Shown: in pieces, positions 50,670 through 58,510 of the stretch
Position numbering within the stretch: position 1 is the first letter of the stretch
Layout: each line of letters starts with the position of its first letter
From: an uncultured Verrucomicrobiota bacterium
GTDB taxonomy: Bacteria > Verrucomicrobiota > Kiritimatiellia > RFP12 > UBA1067
Reading direction: 5' to 3'
Assembly (NCBI GenBank): GCA_945834475.1
Contig: CAMAHK010000005.1
Span: 1-58,510 of the forward strand
Length of the DNA: 58,510 nt
Position numbers and translations under genes: made by a program
The notes under the pieces: generated by a model
Told to the model about the DNA's origin: nothing
Database searches by the model: none
Seen by the model: only the letters and a program-made list of their open reading frames with translations

Positions 50670-53600
50670 TTAGAGGCCGATGACCTGGCCGTCCGTCACA
50701 AGACGGGCTTGAAGGGTCTCGTACGGGAGATCCTGCACGGCGCACCCGGCATCAATCGACAGCGCGGCGGCCGCACCGGCGGACTGTCCGAGCGCGAAGA
50801 AGACCGGCTCCATGCGGATCGACCCGAAAGCCATGTGCGAAGCCGACAGGCAGACCGGCACAAAAAGGTTCGTGCACTCCGTCTTCTTCGGAACGATCGC
50901 ACCGTAGTCGATGCCATAGGGCGGGAAACGGTTGCCGTCGAGACCCTTGTAATCCTCGATATTGCCCTCATTGTGCGCAAAGCCGTCCGCCCCGACATGG
51001 CGGCGCACATTGTGGGAGTCCATGCCGTACGCGCCCATCGCGACGGGACGCGTCACGCGTTGCGCCCCGCGGCAGTGGTGCTCGGTCATGACGGTGTCGC
51101 CGACCAGACGCCGCGCCTCGCGCACGTAAAGCTGGCTCTGCCAGCCGTTGCCAAGACCGTCCGCAAACTCATCACGGCACGTACCCCACTTCGCGACCTC
51201 CATACGGATCGGCTCCGGGACGCGCGGATCGTTCGCGAGCGTCCACATCAAACCCATCTGCCAGTCGAGGTGCGCCTTGAGGATCACCTTACGCTCGGCA
51301 TAGCTCGCCTCCGGCCACGCCCAGTTGCCGCCGATGAAGTCCGTCGAGACGCCCGTGCGGTTGTTCGTGTCGGTCTTGCGGTTCGGCATGCGCGAGTTGA
51401 TCCACGGCATGTAGGCCCAGTAGTCCTTGGCATGCGCGGCGAAACGCTCTTGAGGAATCGCCTCGAGATTGCGCAGGAGAAGTTCGTAATTGAGCGGATC
51501 GTATCCCGCGGGCTTCACGAACGGGATGCGGTTCGACGGATCGTCGGTGAGACACATCCGGAAGCAGTAGGCCTGCACACGCGTGTCGCCGTCGCCATCC
51601 TTCTCGCTCGGATCATACGGTTCGATCCCGGGGAGGAGTCCCGACGACGGATCGCCCTTGACGACATACGGGTCGATGCCCTTCTCGAGCTGGTGATTCG
51701 TCGCGAGCTTCGTCTCGATGCCGCTAATCGTCTCGCCATAGACCGCATTCGCCTCGCGTCCGACCGTGTAGCTCACGCCTGCCGCGGCCATGAGATCACC
51801 TTCGTAGGTCGCGTCAACAAACATCTTTCCCTTGTAAACCCGACCACTCTCCGCAACAAAAGAAACAATCCGCCGCTGTCCACCTCGACCTTCAACCTCA
51901 ACCTTCTTTCCCCGATCCAGCCATTCGCCGCGACGAATCTCGAGCGCATGCTTCTTCTCCCAGCCCTCGAGAATCTTGAGCGCGACGGACGGCTCGAACG
52001 TCCACATCGAATCGGTGCCCTTCGTGCCGGCGCACTGGCCGTCGGGCAGGTAGTCGGTGCGCTTCTCGTACGTCCAGTTCGCGTCGTCCTTGTAGTACGC
52101 GGCGACGTCCTTGTAGAACTGGAGCGCGAGTCCACCGAACGCCGTCTTGTTGCCGATGTCGGTCTGGCCGAGACCGCCCGTGGTAAGTCCGCCAATCCGC
52201 GTCTCCGGCGAGACGATCACCGCTGTCTTGCCGAGGGCCTGCGCCTCGATCGCGGCGGTGAGCGCCGCCGGCGACGAGCCGTAGATAACGACATCGCGCT
52301 CGACGACCTGATCCGACGAGCACCCCGACGCCAGACACGCGCCAACGCTCACGACGATCACGAGGGCTTTCGCCTGACGGATGGCAAAGACGACGAGGAC
52401 GACGGCGAGCGTCAGCAGAAAGCCCGTCGCGCCGCCCTTCACCCAGTCGATCGTCTCAGCCGCAAAGCTCTTGTAGAGGAGCGTCCCGAGCGCAATGGAC
52501 GAGACGATCATCATCAGCACCATCGGCACCCCCGTCAACCACGCCGGCTTGCGGTTCTTCATGAACCAGAGCGTCGCCGCGAGAAGCGTCAGCGCCGCGA
52601 GGAGCTGGTTCGCGGAGGCAAAGATCGTCCAGAGCTGCTTCGATGTCTGCGACGCGCCGAGCAAAAGCCCCGCCGCGAGAAGCACGACGATCAGTGTCCC
52701 CACATACATGTTGGACGCCACCTTGCGATTCCCAACAAGTTCTTGCCAAGAGAAGCGGGCGAGGCGGGTGCCGGCGTCGACGGTCGTCATCAGGAAGGCC
52801 GAGACGGAAAGAAGGATGAACGACTTCGCGATCAGGGTGCCCGTCGACTCGGGAATGCCGATGGACGCGAAGAACTTGACGCAGAAGCCCGCGATCGAGC
52901 CCGCGAAGAGCGTCACCGCTTCGTTGGACTGAATGGCCGTCACGTAGTCGGCCTGGCTCGCGTACGCCCCCGCGACGCCGATAAGCGCGATGATTGCGAG
53001 AACACCCTCGAGCAGCATGCCGCCGTAGGCGATCGGACGCACGCCCTTCTCGCTGTCAAGCTGCTTCGCCGAGGTGCCCGAGGCGACAAGCGCATGGAAG
53101 CCCGAGCACGCGCCGCAGGCGACGGTCACGAAGAGGAACGGGAAGAGATAGTCCGTGACACCCGCCTTGCCGACGGCCGCGAAGCCCGCGAACGCATCGA
53201 TGTTCAAGGTCGGATGCGCGACGAAGACGCCGATGAAGCCGAGCGCCATCATCGCGTAGAGAAGATAGGCGTTCAGGTAGTCGCGCGGCTGGAGGAGAAT
53301 CCAGACGGGACACGTCGAGGCGAAGAAGCAGTAGATGAGGAGCACGACAATCCAGACCATCCGCGTCGTTTCGGGCGCAAAACCGAAGAGCGCACAGAGA
53401 TCCAGCGGATAGAGGTTGCCGATCCAGACGAAGCCGAACATGAGCGGCACGAAGATGAGCGACATCCAGAGGACCGAGAGCTTGAACTTGTTGACGCAAA
53501 GGCCGAAGACAACCGCCTCGGCGATGAAGAGGAGCGATGCCGTCGCGATTGCCGGATCGGCGACGAACGTCCCGGCAATCGTGCGCGTGAATTCGGCGAG

Positions 53601-54026
53601 CACGAGGATGAGCGCCGACCAGCTGAAGAGGAGAAAGAGGATCTTGCCGGGCTTGCCGAGGATCGTGCCGATCACGGTGCCGATCGATTCGCCGCCGTGG
53701 CGGATCGAAAGAAAGAGCGCAATCATGTCGTGCGCTGCGCCGATGAAGATGCAGCCGAGGATGATCCAGAGCGCGACGGACGCCCAGCCGAATTCCGCGG
53801 CAAGGACAGGCCCCACAATCGGACCCGCGCCCGCGATGGCCGCGAAGTGGTGACCGAAGAGAACCGTCGGATGCGCGGGAATGAAGTCGATGCCGTCCTT
53901 CTTCGTGTGCGCGGGCGTCGGACGGGACGGGTCGATGCCGAGAATCCGCTCGATCTTTCGTGCGTAAAGAAAATAGCCGCCCAGGAAACAGGCAACGGCG
54001 ATGAGAAGTAACAGCGCTCCGTTCAT
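50670..54026 (-). CDS. CstA-type transporter fused to an FAD-dependent oxidoreductase lipoprotein
   Basis: An 1118-residue frame. Residues 1-550 are a CstA/BtsT peptide-or-pyruvate transporter with many membrane helices (DFIPAHPTVLFGHHFAAIAG, GPILGP-like GPIVGPVLAAEFGW, ACGACSGFHALVASGT). At about 552 a second export signal appears inside the frame: LVIVVSVGACLASGC, a textbook lipobox. The rest is a pfam12831-type FAD oxidoreductase (VVIYGSSPAALTAAIEAQAL, TRIGGLTTGGLGQTD, FVDATYEGDLMAAAGVSY). The buried lipobox shows two genes joined, most simply by a deletion. Each half seems complete enough to fold. Low-complexity VEVEGRGGQ lies in the FAD part. Confidence 0.85.
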   Translation of the reverse strand: MNGALLLLIAVACFLGGYFLYARKIERILGIDPSRPTPAHTKKDGIDFIPAHPTVLFGHHFAAIAGAGPIVGPVLAAEFGWASVALWIILGCIFIGAAHDMIALFLSIRHGGESIGTVIGTILGKPGKILFLLFSWSALILVLAEFTRTIAGTFVADPAIATASLLFIAEAVVFGLCVNKFKLSVLWMSLIFVPLMFGFVWIGNLYPLDLCALFGFAPETTRMVWIVVLLIYCFFASTCPVWILLQPRDYLNAYLLYAMMALGFIGVFVAHPTLNIDAFAGFAAVGKAGVTDYLFPFLFVTVACGACSGFHALVASGTSAKQLDSEKGVRPIAYGGMLLEGVLAIIALIGVAGAYASQADYVTAIQSNEAVTLFAGSIAGFCVKFFASIGIPESTGTLIAKSFILLSVSAFLMTTVDAGTRLARFSWQELVGNRKVASNMYVGTLIVVLLAAGLLLGASQTSKQLWTIFASANQLLAALTLLAATLWFMKNRKPAWLTGVPMVLMMIVSSIALGTLLYKSFAAETIDWVKGGATGFLLTLAVVLVVFAIRQAKALVIVVSVGACLASGCSSDQVVERDVVIYGSSPAALTAAIEAQALGKTAVIVSPETRIGGLTTGGLGQTDIGNKTAFGGLALQFYKDVAAYYKDDANWTYEKRTDYLPDGQCAGTKGTDSMWTFEPSVALKILEGWEKKHALEIRRGEWLDRGKKVEVEGRGGQRRIVSFVAESGRVYKGKMFVDATYEGDLMAAAGVSYTVGREANAVYGETISGIETKLATNHQLEKGIDPYVVKGDPSSGLLPGIEPYDPSEKDGDGDTRVQAYCFRMCLTDDPSNRIPFVKPAGYDPLNYELLLRNLEAIPQERFAAHAKDYWAYMPWINSRMPNRKTDTNNRTGVSTDFIGGNWAWPEASYAERKVILKAHLDWQMGLMWTLANDPRVPEPIRMEVAKWGTCRDEFADGLGNGWQSQLYVREARRLVGDTVMTEHHCRGAQRVTRPVAMGAYGMDSHNVRRHVGADGFAHNEGNIEDYKGLDGNRFPPYGIDYGAIVPKKTECTNLFVPVCLSASHMAFGSIRMEPVFFALGQSAGAAAALSIDAGCAVQDLPYETLQARLVTDGQVIGL

Positions 54027-54081
54027 CTTTCAGGTCCTCGTTGATAGAATCAAATATCTGGAAATCATCGGTCGCCTCCCC

Positions 54082-55488
54082 TTAACCCAGATAGACGTTC
54101 TGATCCCGCAGCGTCTTCTGCAGGAGGCTGCGGTCGAGCGCACGCGGCGTCACACCCTTCAGGGCCGCGAGCGCCGCAGCCGTACCCGCGGCCTGTCCCG
54201 TCACGAAGCACGGCGCGATCAGGCGGAACGTATCAATCGTGTCGCCCTTGCCGAGGCAGCGTCCGGCGCAGAGGAGGTTGTCGATGCGCTTCGGGAGAAT
54301 CTGCCGGTAGCAGACCGGGAACGCCGCGTGCGGACCGTCGTGTCCGCACCAGCCAATCGTGTCGTCGAACGCGAGGCCCTCGGCGATCTCCTTGCGGCCA
54401 ATGACGTATTCCGCGTCGATCAGGCGCGTCTGGCGCACACCGATCTGCGAAGCGGAGTTGGTCGTGTAGACCTTCTCCCAGCCGGGCGTGGCGCGCATTT
54501 TCTGGACATACTCCCAGTTCTCGCGGCGCTGGCTCACCTCGATGCGGCTGAGATCCTTCACCGACAGGCCGTTGGCCGTGTTCATCGAGCGTCCGCCCCA
54601 GCGCGCGTCAGGATTGCCCTCGTTGCCGCGCGTCGGGAACGCTGGCTTGTTCGGCGGCGGAACGATTGTGTCCATGTTGCCCCAGCGAAAAACCGTCGAG
54701 ATCGATCCGCTCACCTGCTGGTACTCGCCACCGGCCTTGAAGAGGAGGTCGGCGTCCCCCGTGCAGTCGACGACCTGCTTCGCGAGAATCGCCTTGCGGC
54801 CTTCCTTGGACTCGAAGACGATGCCTTGGACCTTGTCACCGTCCTGGATGACGTCAACGCCCCAGCAGTGGAAGAACATGTCAACCTTCGACTCGGCGAC
54901 CATCTCGTCCATCAGGTACTTCGCGCACTCGGGATCGATTGTCGGGAGCCACTGGTTCTTGGGGCACGTATTCGCGGCGGGACGGCAGAAGTCCGTGCCG
55001 AACGCCCCGGCGCGCTGCATGAACTCCTCGCAGATGCCGCGTGTGACAAGCGACCACTTCCCGCTCGCGCGGTCGCGCAGCGACGTCGCGAGCACGATGA
55101 GGACCATGCCGTTGGTGAAGAGACCGCCCAGAGAACCGTAGCGCTCGACAAGCGCGACCTTCGCACCCGTCCGCGCCGCCGAGACCGCTGCGGCGAATCC
55201 GGCGGGGCCGCCGCCGACGACGACCACGTCCGCAGTATGAAAGACCGGCAGCTCGTGCGCGGGCTCGATCACCTTGCCGTCCTTCAGACAGCAACTCGGA
55301 CCGTCCGAAACCGACGGCGCAAGAGGGAAGATGTGCTTGCCGAACCAGACGTTCTCGGGATCGCCGCAGCTGCCGGCGGGCAGCTTGGACATATCGGGAC
55401 AATACTCGTCCGCCCGAACGCCGCCCGTCGCCAACGCCGCGCCGGCGAGGCCGAACCGCTTGAGAAACTCACGCTTGCTGATGTTCAT
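54082..55488 (-). CDS. exported FAD-dependent oxidoreductase (pfam12831-like)
   Basis: A 468-residue flavoprotein. The N-terminus SKREFLKRFGLAGAALATGG is a Tat-like signal with Lys-Arg in place of Arg-Arg. The FAD Rossmann motif is DVVVVGGGPAGFAAAVSAAR, then VERYGSLGGLFTNGMV; later VVDCTGDADLLFKAGGEY and LCAGRCLGKGDTIDTFR. The substrate is unknown; homologues are common beside glycan-degradation genes in Planctomycetes and Verrucomicrobia. GGAGAGA precedes the ATG at 55488. It lies next to the FAD domain of the fusion gene, and the two may be old paralogues. Confidence 0.88.
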   Translation of the reverse strand: MNISKREFLKRFGLAGAALATGGVRADEYCPDMSKLPAGSCGDPENVWFGKHIFPLAPSVSDGPSCCLKDGKVIEPAHELPVFHTADVVVVGGGPAGFAAAVSAARTGAKVALVERYGSLGGLFTNGMVLIVLATSLRDRASGKWSLVTRGICEEFMQRAGAFGTDFCRPAANTCPKNQWLPTIDPECAKYLMDEMVAESKVDMFFHCWGVDVIQDGDKVQGIVFESKEGRKAILAKQVVDCTGDADLLFKAGGEYQQVSGSISTVFRWGNMDTIVPPPNKPAFPTRGNEGNPDARWGGRSMNTANGLSVKDLSRIEVSQRRENWEYVQKMRATPGWEKVYTTNSASQIGVRQTRLIDAEYVIGRKEIAEGLAFDDTIGWCGHDGPHAAFPVCYRQILPKRIDNLLCAGRCLGKGDTIDTFRLIAPCFVTGQAAGTAAALAALKGVTPRALDRSLLQKTLRDQNVYLG

Positions 55489-55513
55489 GTCTCGTCTCTC
55501 CTTCACATTTAAA

Positions 55514-56416
55514 TTAGGTCCGAACCGCAAATTCCTCGGCGACGAAATCGGCGAGCGCGGTCTTCCAGTTCGGCGTGCGGTAGCCGAGGAGGTTGAGGAC
55601 GCTCTTCTTCAGCGCGGAGTTCTTCGGACGCGGCGCAGGGCGCGGATACTCGTCCGTCGTGCACGGCGTCACCTCGCGCGGGAAGCGGTCCCCGAGCAGG
55701 CGCTTCAGCTCAACGGTGAGGTCGTACCAGGTGCACTGGTCCTCGCACGTGCCGTGCACGATGCCCGAAACGTCCGGCTTCGTCAGAAGGAAGCGGATCG
55801 CGTCCGCAACGACCTTTGTGGACGTCGGATTGCCGCGCTGGTCGTCGACGACCTTGAGCGGAGCGCCCTCCTGCGCGCCGAGCTTCGCCATCGTATGGAG
55901 GAACGAGGGACCGCCCGAGCCATACAGCCACGCGATGCGCAGGATGACCGAATTGTCCGGATAAAGCATCTGGATCATCTGCTCGCCGGCGAACTTCGAG
56001 GCGCCATAGACCGTCCGCGGACGTGGAATGTCGGTCTCGCTCCAGGCCCACGGCTCCTTCGGCGGTTCGCCCGAGAAAACGTAGTCCGTCGAGATCGCGA
56101 TGAGACGCGCCCCGCACATCTTCGCCGCGAGCGCGACGTTGCGCGTGCCCTCCTCGTTCAACTTGAACGCGAGCTCGCGCTTCGTCTCGCAGTCGTCGAC
56201 CTTCGTCATCGCCGCGCAGTGGATGATGACGTCGGGCCGAACGGCCTGAACGGCCGACGCAAACCCCGCGTCGTCCGTAATGTCCCACTCCGGCAAGTCG
56301 GCGACCACAATTTCCGGCGGCTCACACAGGAGAGGCCCGCCCTCCGTAGTCGAGCAAAGCTCGCGAAGGAGGGTGCGCCCGAGCATTCCCTTTCCTCCTG
56401 TGATCAGGATCTTCAT
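55514..56416 (-). CDS. rfbD: dTDP-4-dehydrorhamnose reductase-like (RmlD) protein
   Basis: A 300-residue short-chain dehydrogenase. NAD(P) site ITGGKGMLGRTLLRELCS, then WDITDD, VIIHCAAMTKVDDCE, ISTDYVFSGEPPKEPWAWSE and the catalytic YGASKFAGEQ. It would reduce dTDP-4-keto-rhamnose for surface polysaccharide, but rmlA, rmlB and rmlC are not here, so the exact sugar is unproven. The start is placed at 56416 by AAGGGAG; the first ATG (56431) would overlap htpG. Confidence 0.85.
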   Translation of the reverse strand: MKILITGGKGMLGRTLLRELCSTTEGGPLLCEPPEIVVADLPEWDITDDAGFASAVQAVRPDVIIHCAAMTKVDDCETKRELAFKLNEEGTRNVALAAKMCGARLIAISTDYVFSGEPPKEPWAWSETDIPRPRTVYGASKFAGEQMIQMLYPDNSVILRIAWLYGSGGPSFLHTMAKLGAQEGAPLKVVDDQRGNPTSTKVVADAIRFLLTKPDVSGIVHGTCEDQCTWYDLTVELKRLLGDRFPREVTPCTTDEYPRPAPRPKNSALKKSVLNLLGYRTPNWKTALADFVAEEFAVRT

Positions 56417-56427
56417 CGGTTCTCCCT

Positions 56428-58365
56428 TCACTTGAGCATCAGTTCCGCCAGCTTCTTCGCGAAGCGCGCGCCGTCCGTGACAGGCGACCCCTCGGCGATG
56501 AGCGCCGCGTCATAGAGGAACGCGATGTCGGAGTTGAAGTCGGAAGTTGAAGTCGAAGAATGGAGGTCCGCGAGCTTCTTGATGAGCGGATGCGCCGCGT
56601 TGATCTCGAGGATGCGCTTCTCGTCCGGCACCTGCTGGTTCATCGCGCGCATCATGCGCACCATCGACGGCGGCATCGCGTGCTCCTGCTGCACGAGGCA
56701 GCACGGCGAGTCGGTGAGGCGCGTCGAAACGCGGACGTCGGAGACGTTCGCCTCGAGAACCTTCTTGACGGACTCGAGGAACGGCTTCAGCTCCGCCGAT
56801 GCCTTCTCGTTCGCGTCCTTCGCGGCCTTCTGCTCGTCCTCGCTACCGAAGGCGACGTCGCCCTTCGAGACGTCGACGAACTTCTTGCCATCAAAGTCGC
56901 GAAGGGACTCGGTCAGGTACTCGTCGACGGGATCGCACCAGAGGAGGACGTCGCACCCGTGCTGGCGCGCCGACTCCAGGACCGGCGACTTGCGCGCGTC
57001 GGCTTCGCGTTCGGCGGTGATGTAGTAGATGTCCTTCTGCGTCGAGGGCATGTCCTTCACATAGTCCTCGAGGAAGACGCGCTTGCCTGCCTCGCCGCGC
57101 GCCGTCGGGTACTTGAGGAGCTTCTTGAGGCGGTCGGCCTCACTCCAGTCCGTATGGACGCCTTCCTTCAGCACCGTGCCGAAGTTCGTGTAGAACTCGT
57201 CGTACTTCGCCGCGTCCTTCTTCTTGAGGTCCTCGAGCGTCGAGAGGATCTTCTTCGTGACGGCCGTCTTGATCTTCTGGATGACCGCGTCATCCTGCAG
57301 CATCTCACGCGAGACGTTGAGCGGCAAGTCGGCAGAGTCGACGACGCCCTTCACGAAGCGGAGGTAACTCGGGAGAAGCATCTCGATGTCATCGCCGATG
57401 AAGACGTTGCGCACGTACAGGGAGAGTCCGCGCTTCTGCTGCGGCATGAAGAGGTCCATCGACGCCTTCTTCGGCAGAAAGAGAAGTGCCTTGAACTCGA
57501 CCGCGCCCTCGCCCGAGAACGGAATCGTCTCGAACGGACCGTCCCAGTCGTGCGTCAGGTGCTTGTAGAACTCGTCGTACTCCTCCTGCTTGACGTCCTT
57601 TTTCGTGCGCTTCCAGAGGGCGACCATCGTGTTGAGCGGCTTCGCCTCGTCCTCCTCACGGCGCTTCTTGTCCTCGTCCTTCTCGTCGGCCGGCGGATTG
57701 AGGTCCTTGAACGTCACGGGATACGCGATGAAGTCGGAATACTTCTTGATGAGCTCCGAGACGCGCCACTTGTCGAGATACTCGAGCTGGTCATCCCTGA
57801 GGTGCAACGTGATCGAAGTGCCGGGGAAATCGCGGTCGCCGTCGGAGATCGTGTACGAGCCCGACATGTCGGACTCCCACTTGTACGAGGTCGCGGTGCC
57901 GCGCTTGAGCGTCTCGACCGTCACCTTGTCGGCGACCATGAACGCCGCATAGAACCCGACGCCGAACTGGCCGATGAGTTCGGGCGCCCCTCCCGGCACG
58001 CCTTTCTCTCCATCTCCACCCTCAACCTCAACCTGCTTCGCCAGCATTTCGCGGAACTTCTTCGTGCCCGAGCTTGCGATCGTGCCGAGGTTCTGCTCGA
58101 GCTCCGCGGCGTCCATGCCCGTGCCGTTGTCGGAGATCATGAGCGTCTTCGCGTCCCTGTTCGCCGCGATCTGGATCTTCCACTCGGGATTGTCCGCGAT
58201 GAGCGACTTGTCGGTGAGCGAAAGGAACTTCGCACGGTCGATCGCGTCCGACGCGTTCGAGACGAGCTCGCGAAGGAAAATCTCCTTCTTCGAATAAAGG
58301 GAATTGACAACGAGATCAAGCATCTCCGCGATCTCGGCCTTAAACTGATTGGTTTTCTTTTCCAT
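56428..58365 (-). CDS. htpG: molecular chaperone HtpG (Hsp90)
   Basis: A 645-residue cytoplasmic Hsp90. The GHKL ATP site has ELVSNASDAIDRAKFL, ISDNGTGMDAAELEQNLGTI, GQFGVGFYAAFMVADKV and a TSITLHLRDD loop. The middle domain has LYVRNVFIGDD and VDSADLPLNVSREMLQDD. The C-terminal domain ends near MRAMNQQVPDEKRILEIN. Two low-complexity inserts encoded by GGTTGAGG- or GAAGTTGAAG-type words lie in variable loops (VEVEGGDGEKG near residue 110 and SSTSTSDFNSD near 610). It heads a long run of minus-strand genes down to hemA. Confidence 0.96.
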   Translation of the reverse strand: MEKKTNQFKAEIAEMLDLVVNSLYSKKEIFLRELVSNASDAIDRAKFLSLTDKSLIADNPEWKIQIAANRDAKTLMISDNGTGMDAAELEQNLGTIASSGTKKFREMLAKQVEVEGGDGEKGVPGGAPELIGQFGVGFYAAFMVADKVTVETLKRGTATSYKWESDMSGSYTISDGDRDFPGTSITLHLRDDQLEYLDKWRVSELIKKYSDFIAYPVTFKDLNPPADEKDEDKKRREEDEAKPLNTMVALWKRTKKDVKQEEYDEFYKHLTHDWDGPFETIPFSGEGAVEFKALLFLPKKASMDLFMPQQKRGLSLYVRNVFIGDDIEMLLPSYLRFVKGVVDSADLPLNVSREMLQDDAVIQKIKTAVTKKILSTLEDLKKKDAAKYDEFYTNFGTVLKEGVHTDWSEADRLKKLLKYPTARGEAGKRVFLEDYVKDMPSTQKDIYYITAEREADARKSPVLESARQHGCDVLLWCDPVDEYLTESLRDFDGKKFVDVSKGDVAFGSEDEQKAAKDANEKASAELKPFLESVKKVLEANVSDVRVSTRLTDSPCCLVQQEHAMPPSMVRMMRAMNQQVPDEKRILEINAAHPLIKKLADLHSSTSTSDFNSDIAFLYDAALIAEGSPVTDGARFAKKLAELMLK

Positions 58366-58399
58366 GATTCGATTCTCTTGAAACAATTTTGAGAACGTA

Positions 58400-58408
58400 A
58401 TTATATCA
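58400..58408 (-). promoter_or_regulatory. extended -10 promoter (TGATATAAT) of htpG
   Basis: TGATATAAT on minus, 35 bases before the htpG start. No other box of this type is seen until 47431, so it may drive the genes down to hemA. Confidence 0.65.
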
Positions 58409-58487
58409 TTTTCCTCCACTCTTCGCTTCGACGACAAGATCAAGGGGCGCATCTTTGGATTTTAAAACTTCTTCTCCCCATCTGCAC

Positions 58488-58510
58488 CTACCGATAGCGG
58501 ACGCGCTCGC
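58488..58510 (-). CDS. possible last codons of an upstream gene
   Basis: A frame open to the window edge ends ERVRYR then TAG at 58488. Too short to identify; listed only because the 58409-58510 stretch otherwise holds nothing clear. Confidence 0.25.

Noticed and set aside
50640..54011. A 1123-codon open frame on plus opposite the CstA-FAD gene
   Set aside because: It is an antisense shadow from high GC at third codon positions, with Arg/His/Glu-rich, unstructured text. The minus strand encodes recognisable families.
1..58510. CRISPR arrays, tRNA and rRNA genes, intact transposases
   Set aside because: No regularly spaced 25-40-nt repeats, no cloverleaf with TTCRA loop in the gaps, no rRNA motifs and no DDE or recombinase proteins were seen.

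Overview
The window looks like a chromosomal piece of a GC-rich anaerobe of the PVC group, most like gut Kiritimatiellae or other Verrucomicrobiota. This is inferred from a V-type ATP synthase subunit, a group B-like [FeFe]-hydrogenase, secreted glycan-degrading enzymes, XylR-type regulators, autotransporter-associated beta-strand repeats and SUMF1-domain lipoproteins. Nearly all genes are on the minus strand. Most transcription units start at an extended -10 box, TGnTATAAT, with little sign of a -35.

Region by region: 1-1.8 kb holds the end of a V-ATPase B gene and two Hsp20 genes behind a sigma-54-like site. 1.8-7.6 kb (minus) holds galM, a NeuD-like acetyltransferase, a GH20 hexosaminidase, queD, a deleted 5'-nucleotidase, a BAX-inhibitor-1 membrane protein and a His-rich secreted protein. 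nadA is on plus. 8.8-13.8 kb holds a [FeFe]-hydrogenase with its 2Fe-2S partner, ymdB, a Sel1-repeat protein, a short methyltransferase and hisS. 14-21 kb holds fucO, accA/accD, a cupin, psd, a LuxR-type response regulator, a DUF1846 gene and an IscU-BFD scaffold protein. 21-38.3 kb is a glycan-degradation zone: GH2 mannosidase, a GH92-GH28 fusion, a frameshifted GH5-like enzyme, a frameshifted beta-strand-repeat protein, a XylR regulator, several deletion-chimera pseudogenes, and two DUF234 ATPases.

38.3-58.4 kb is mostly housekeeping: rnd, hemC-cobA-hemD (one protein), hemA, hemL, hemB, a CstA-FAD oxidoreductase fusion, another FAD oxidoreductase, rfbD-like and htpG. The heme cluster is interrupted by a lower-GC island of about 5.9 kb (41.5-47.4 kb). 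The island carries a RelE/Phd toxin-antitoxin pair, a three-gene operon (secreted coiled-coil protein plus two SUMF1 lipoproteins) behind a long structured leader, and a VapBC pair with a nonsense-mutated toxin, bracketed by 92-bp direct repeats. A scrap reading like the HemA C-terminus lies just upstream of hemC on the far side of the island, which suggests hemA and hemC were once adjacent.

Three things recur across the window. (1) ORFs look made by deletion (5'-nucleotidase, DUF4038-GH92, heparinase, XylR-GH78, CstA-FAD, possibly GH92-GH28). (2) Small palindromic repeat families are present, one sitting in frame inside psd. (3) Low-complexity GGTTGA/GTTGAAG-type words occur both as ribosome-binding/start regions and inside conserved genes. 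The best candidate for something undescribed is the SUMF1 operon with its structured leader in the heme-operon island.
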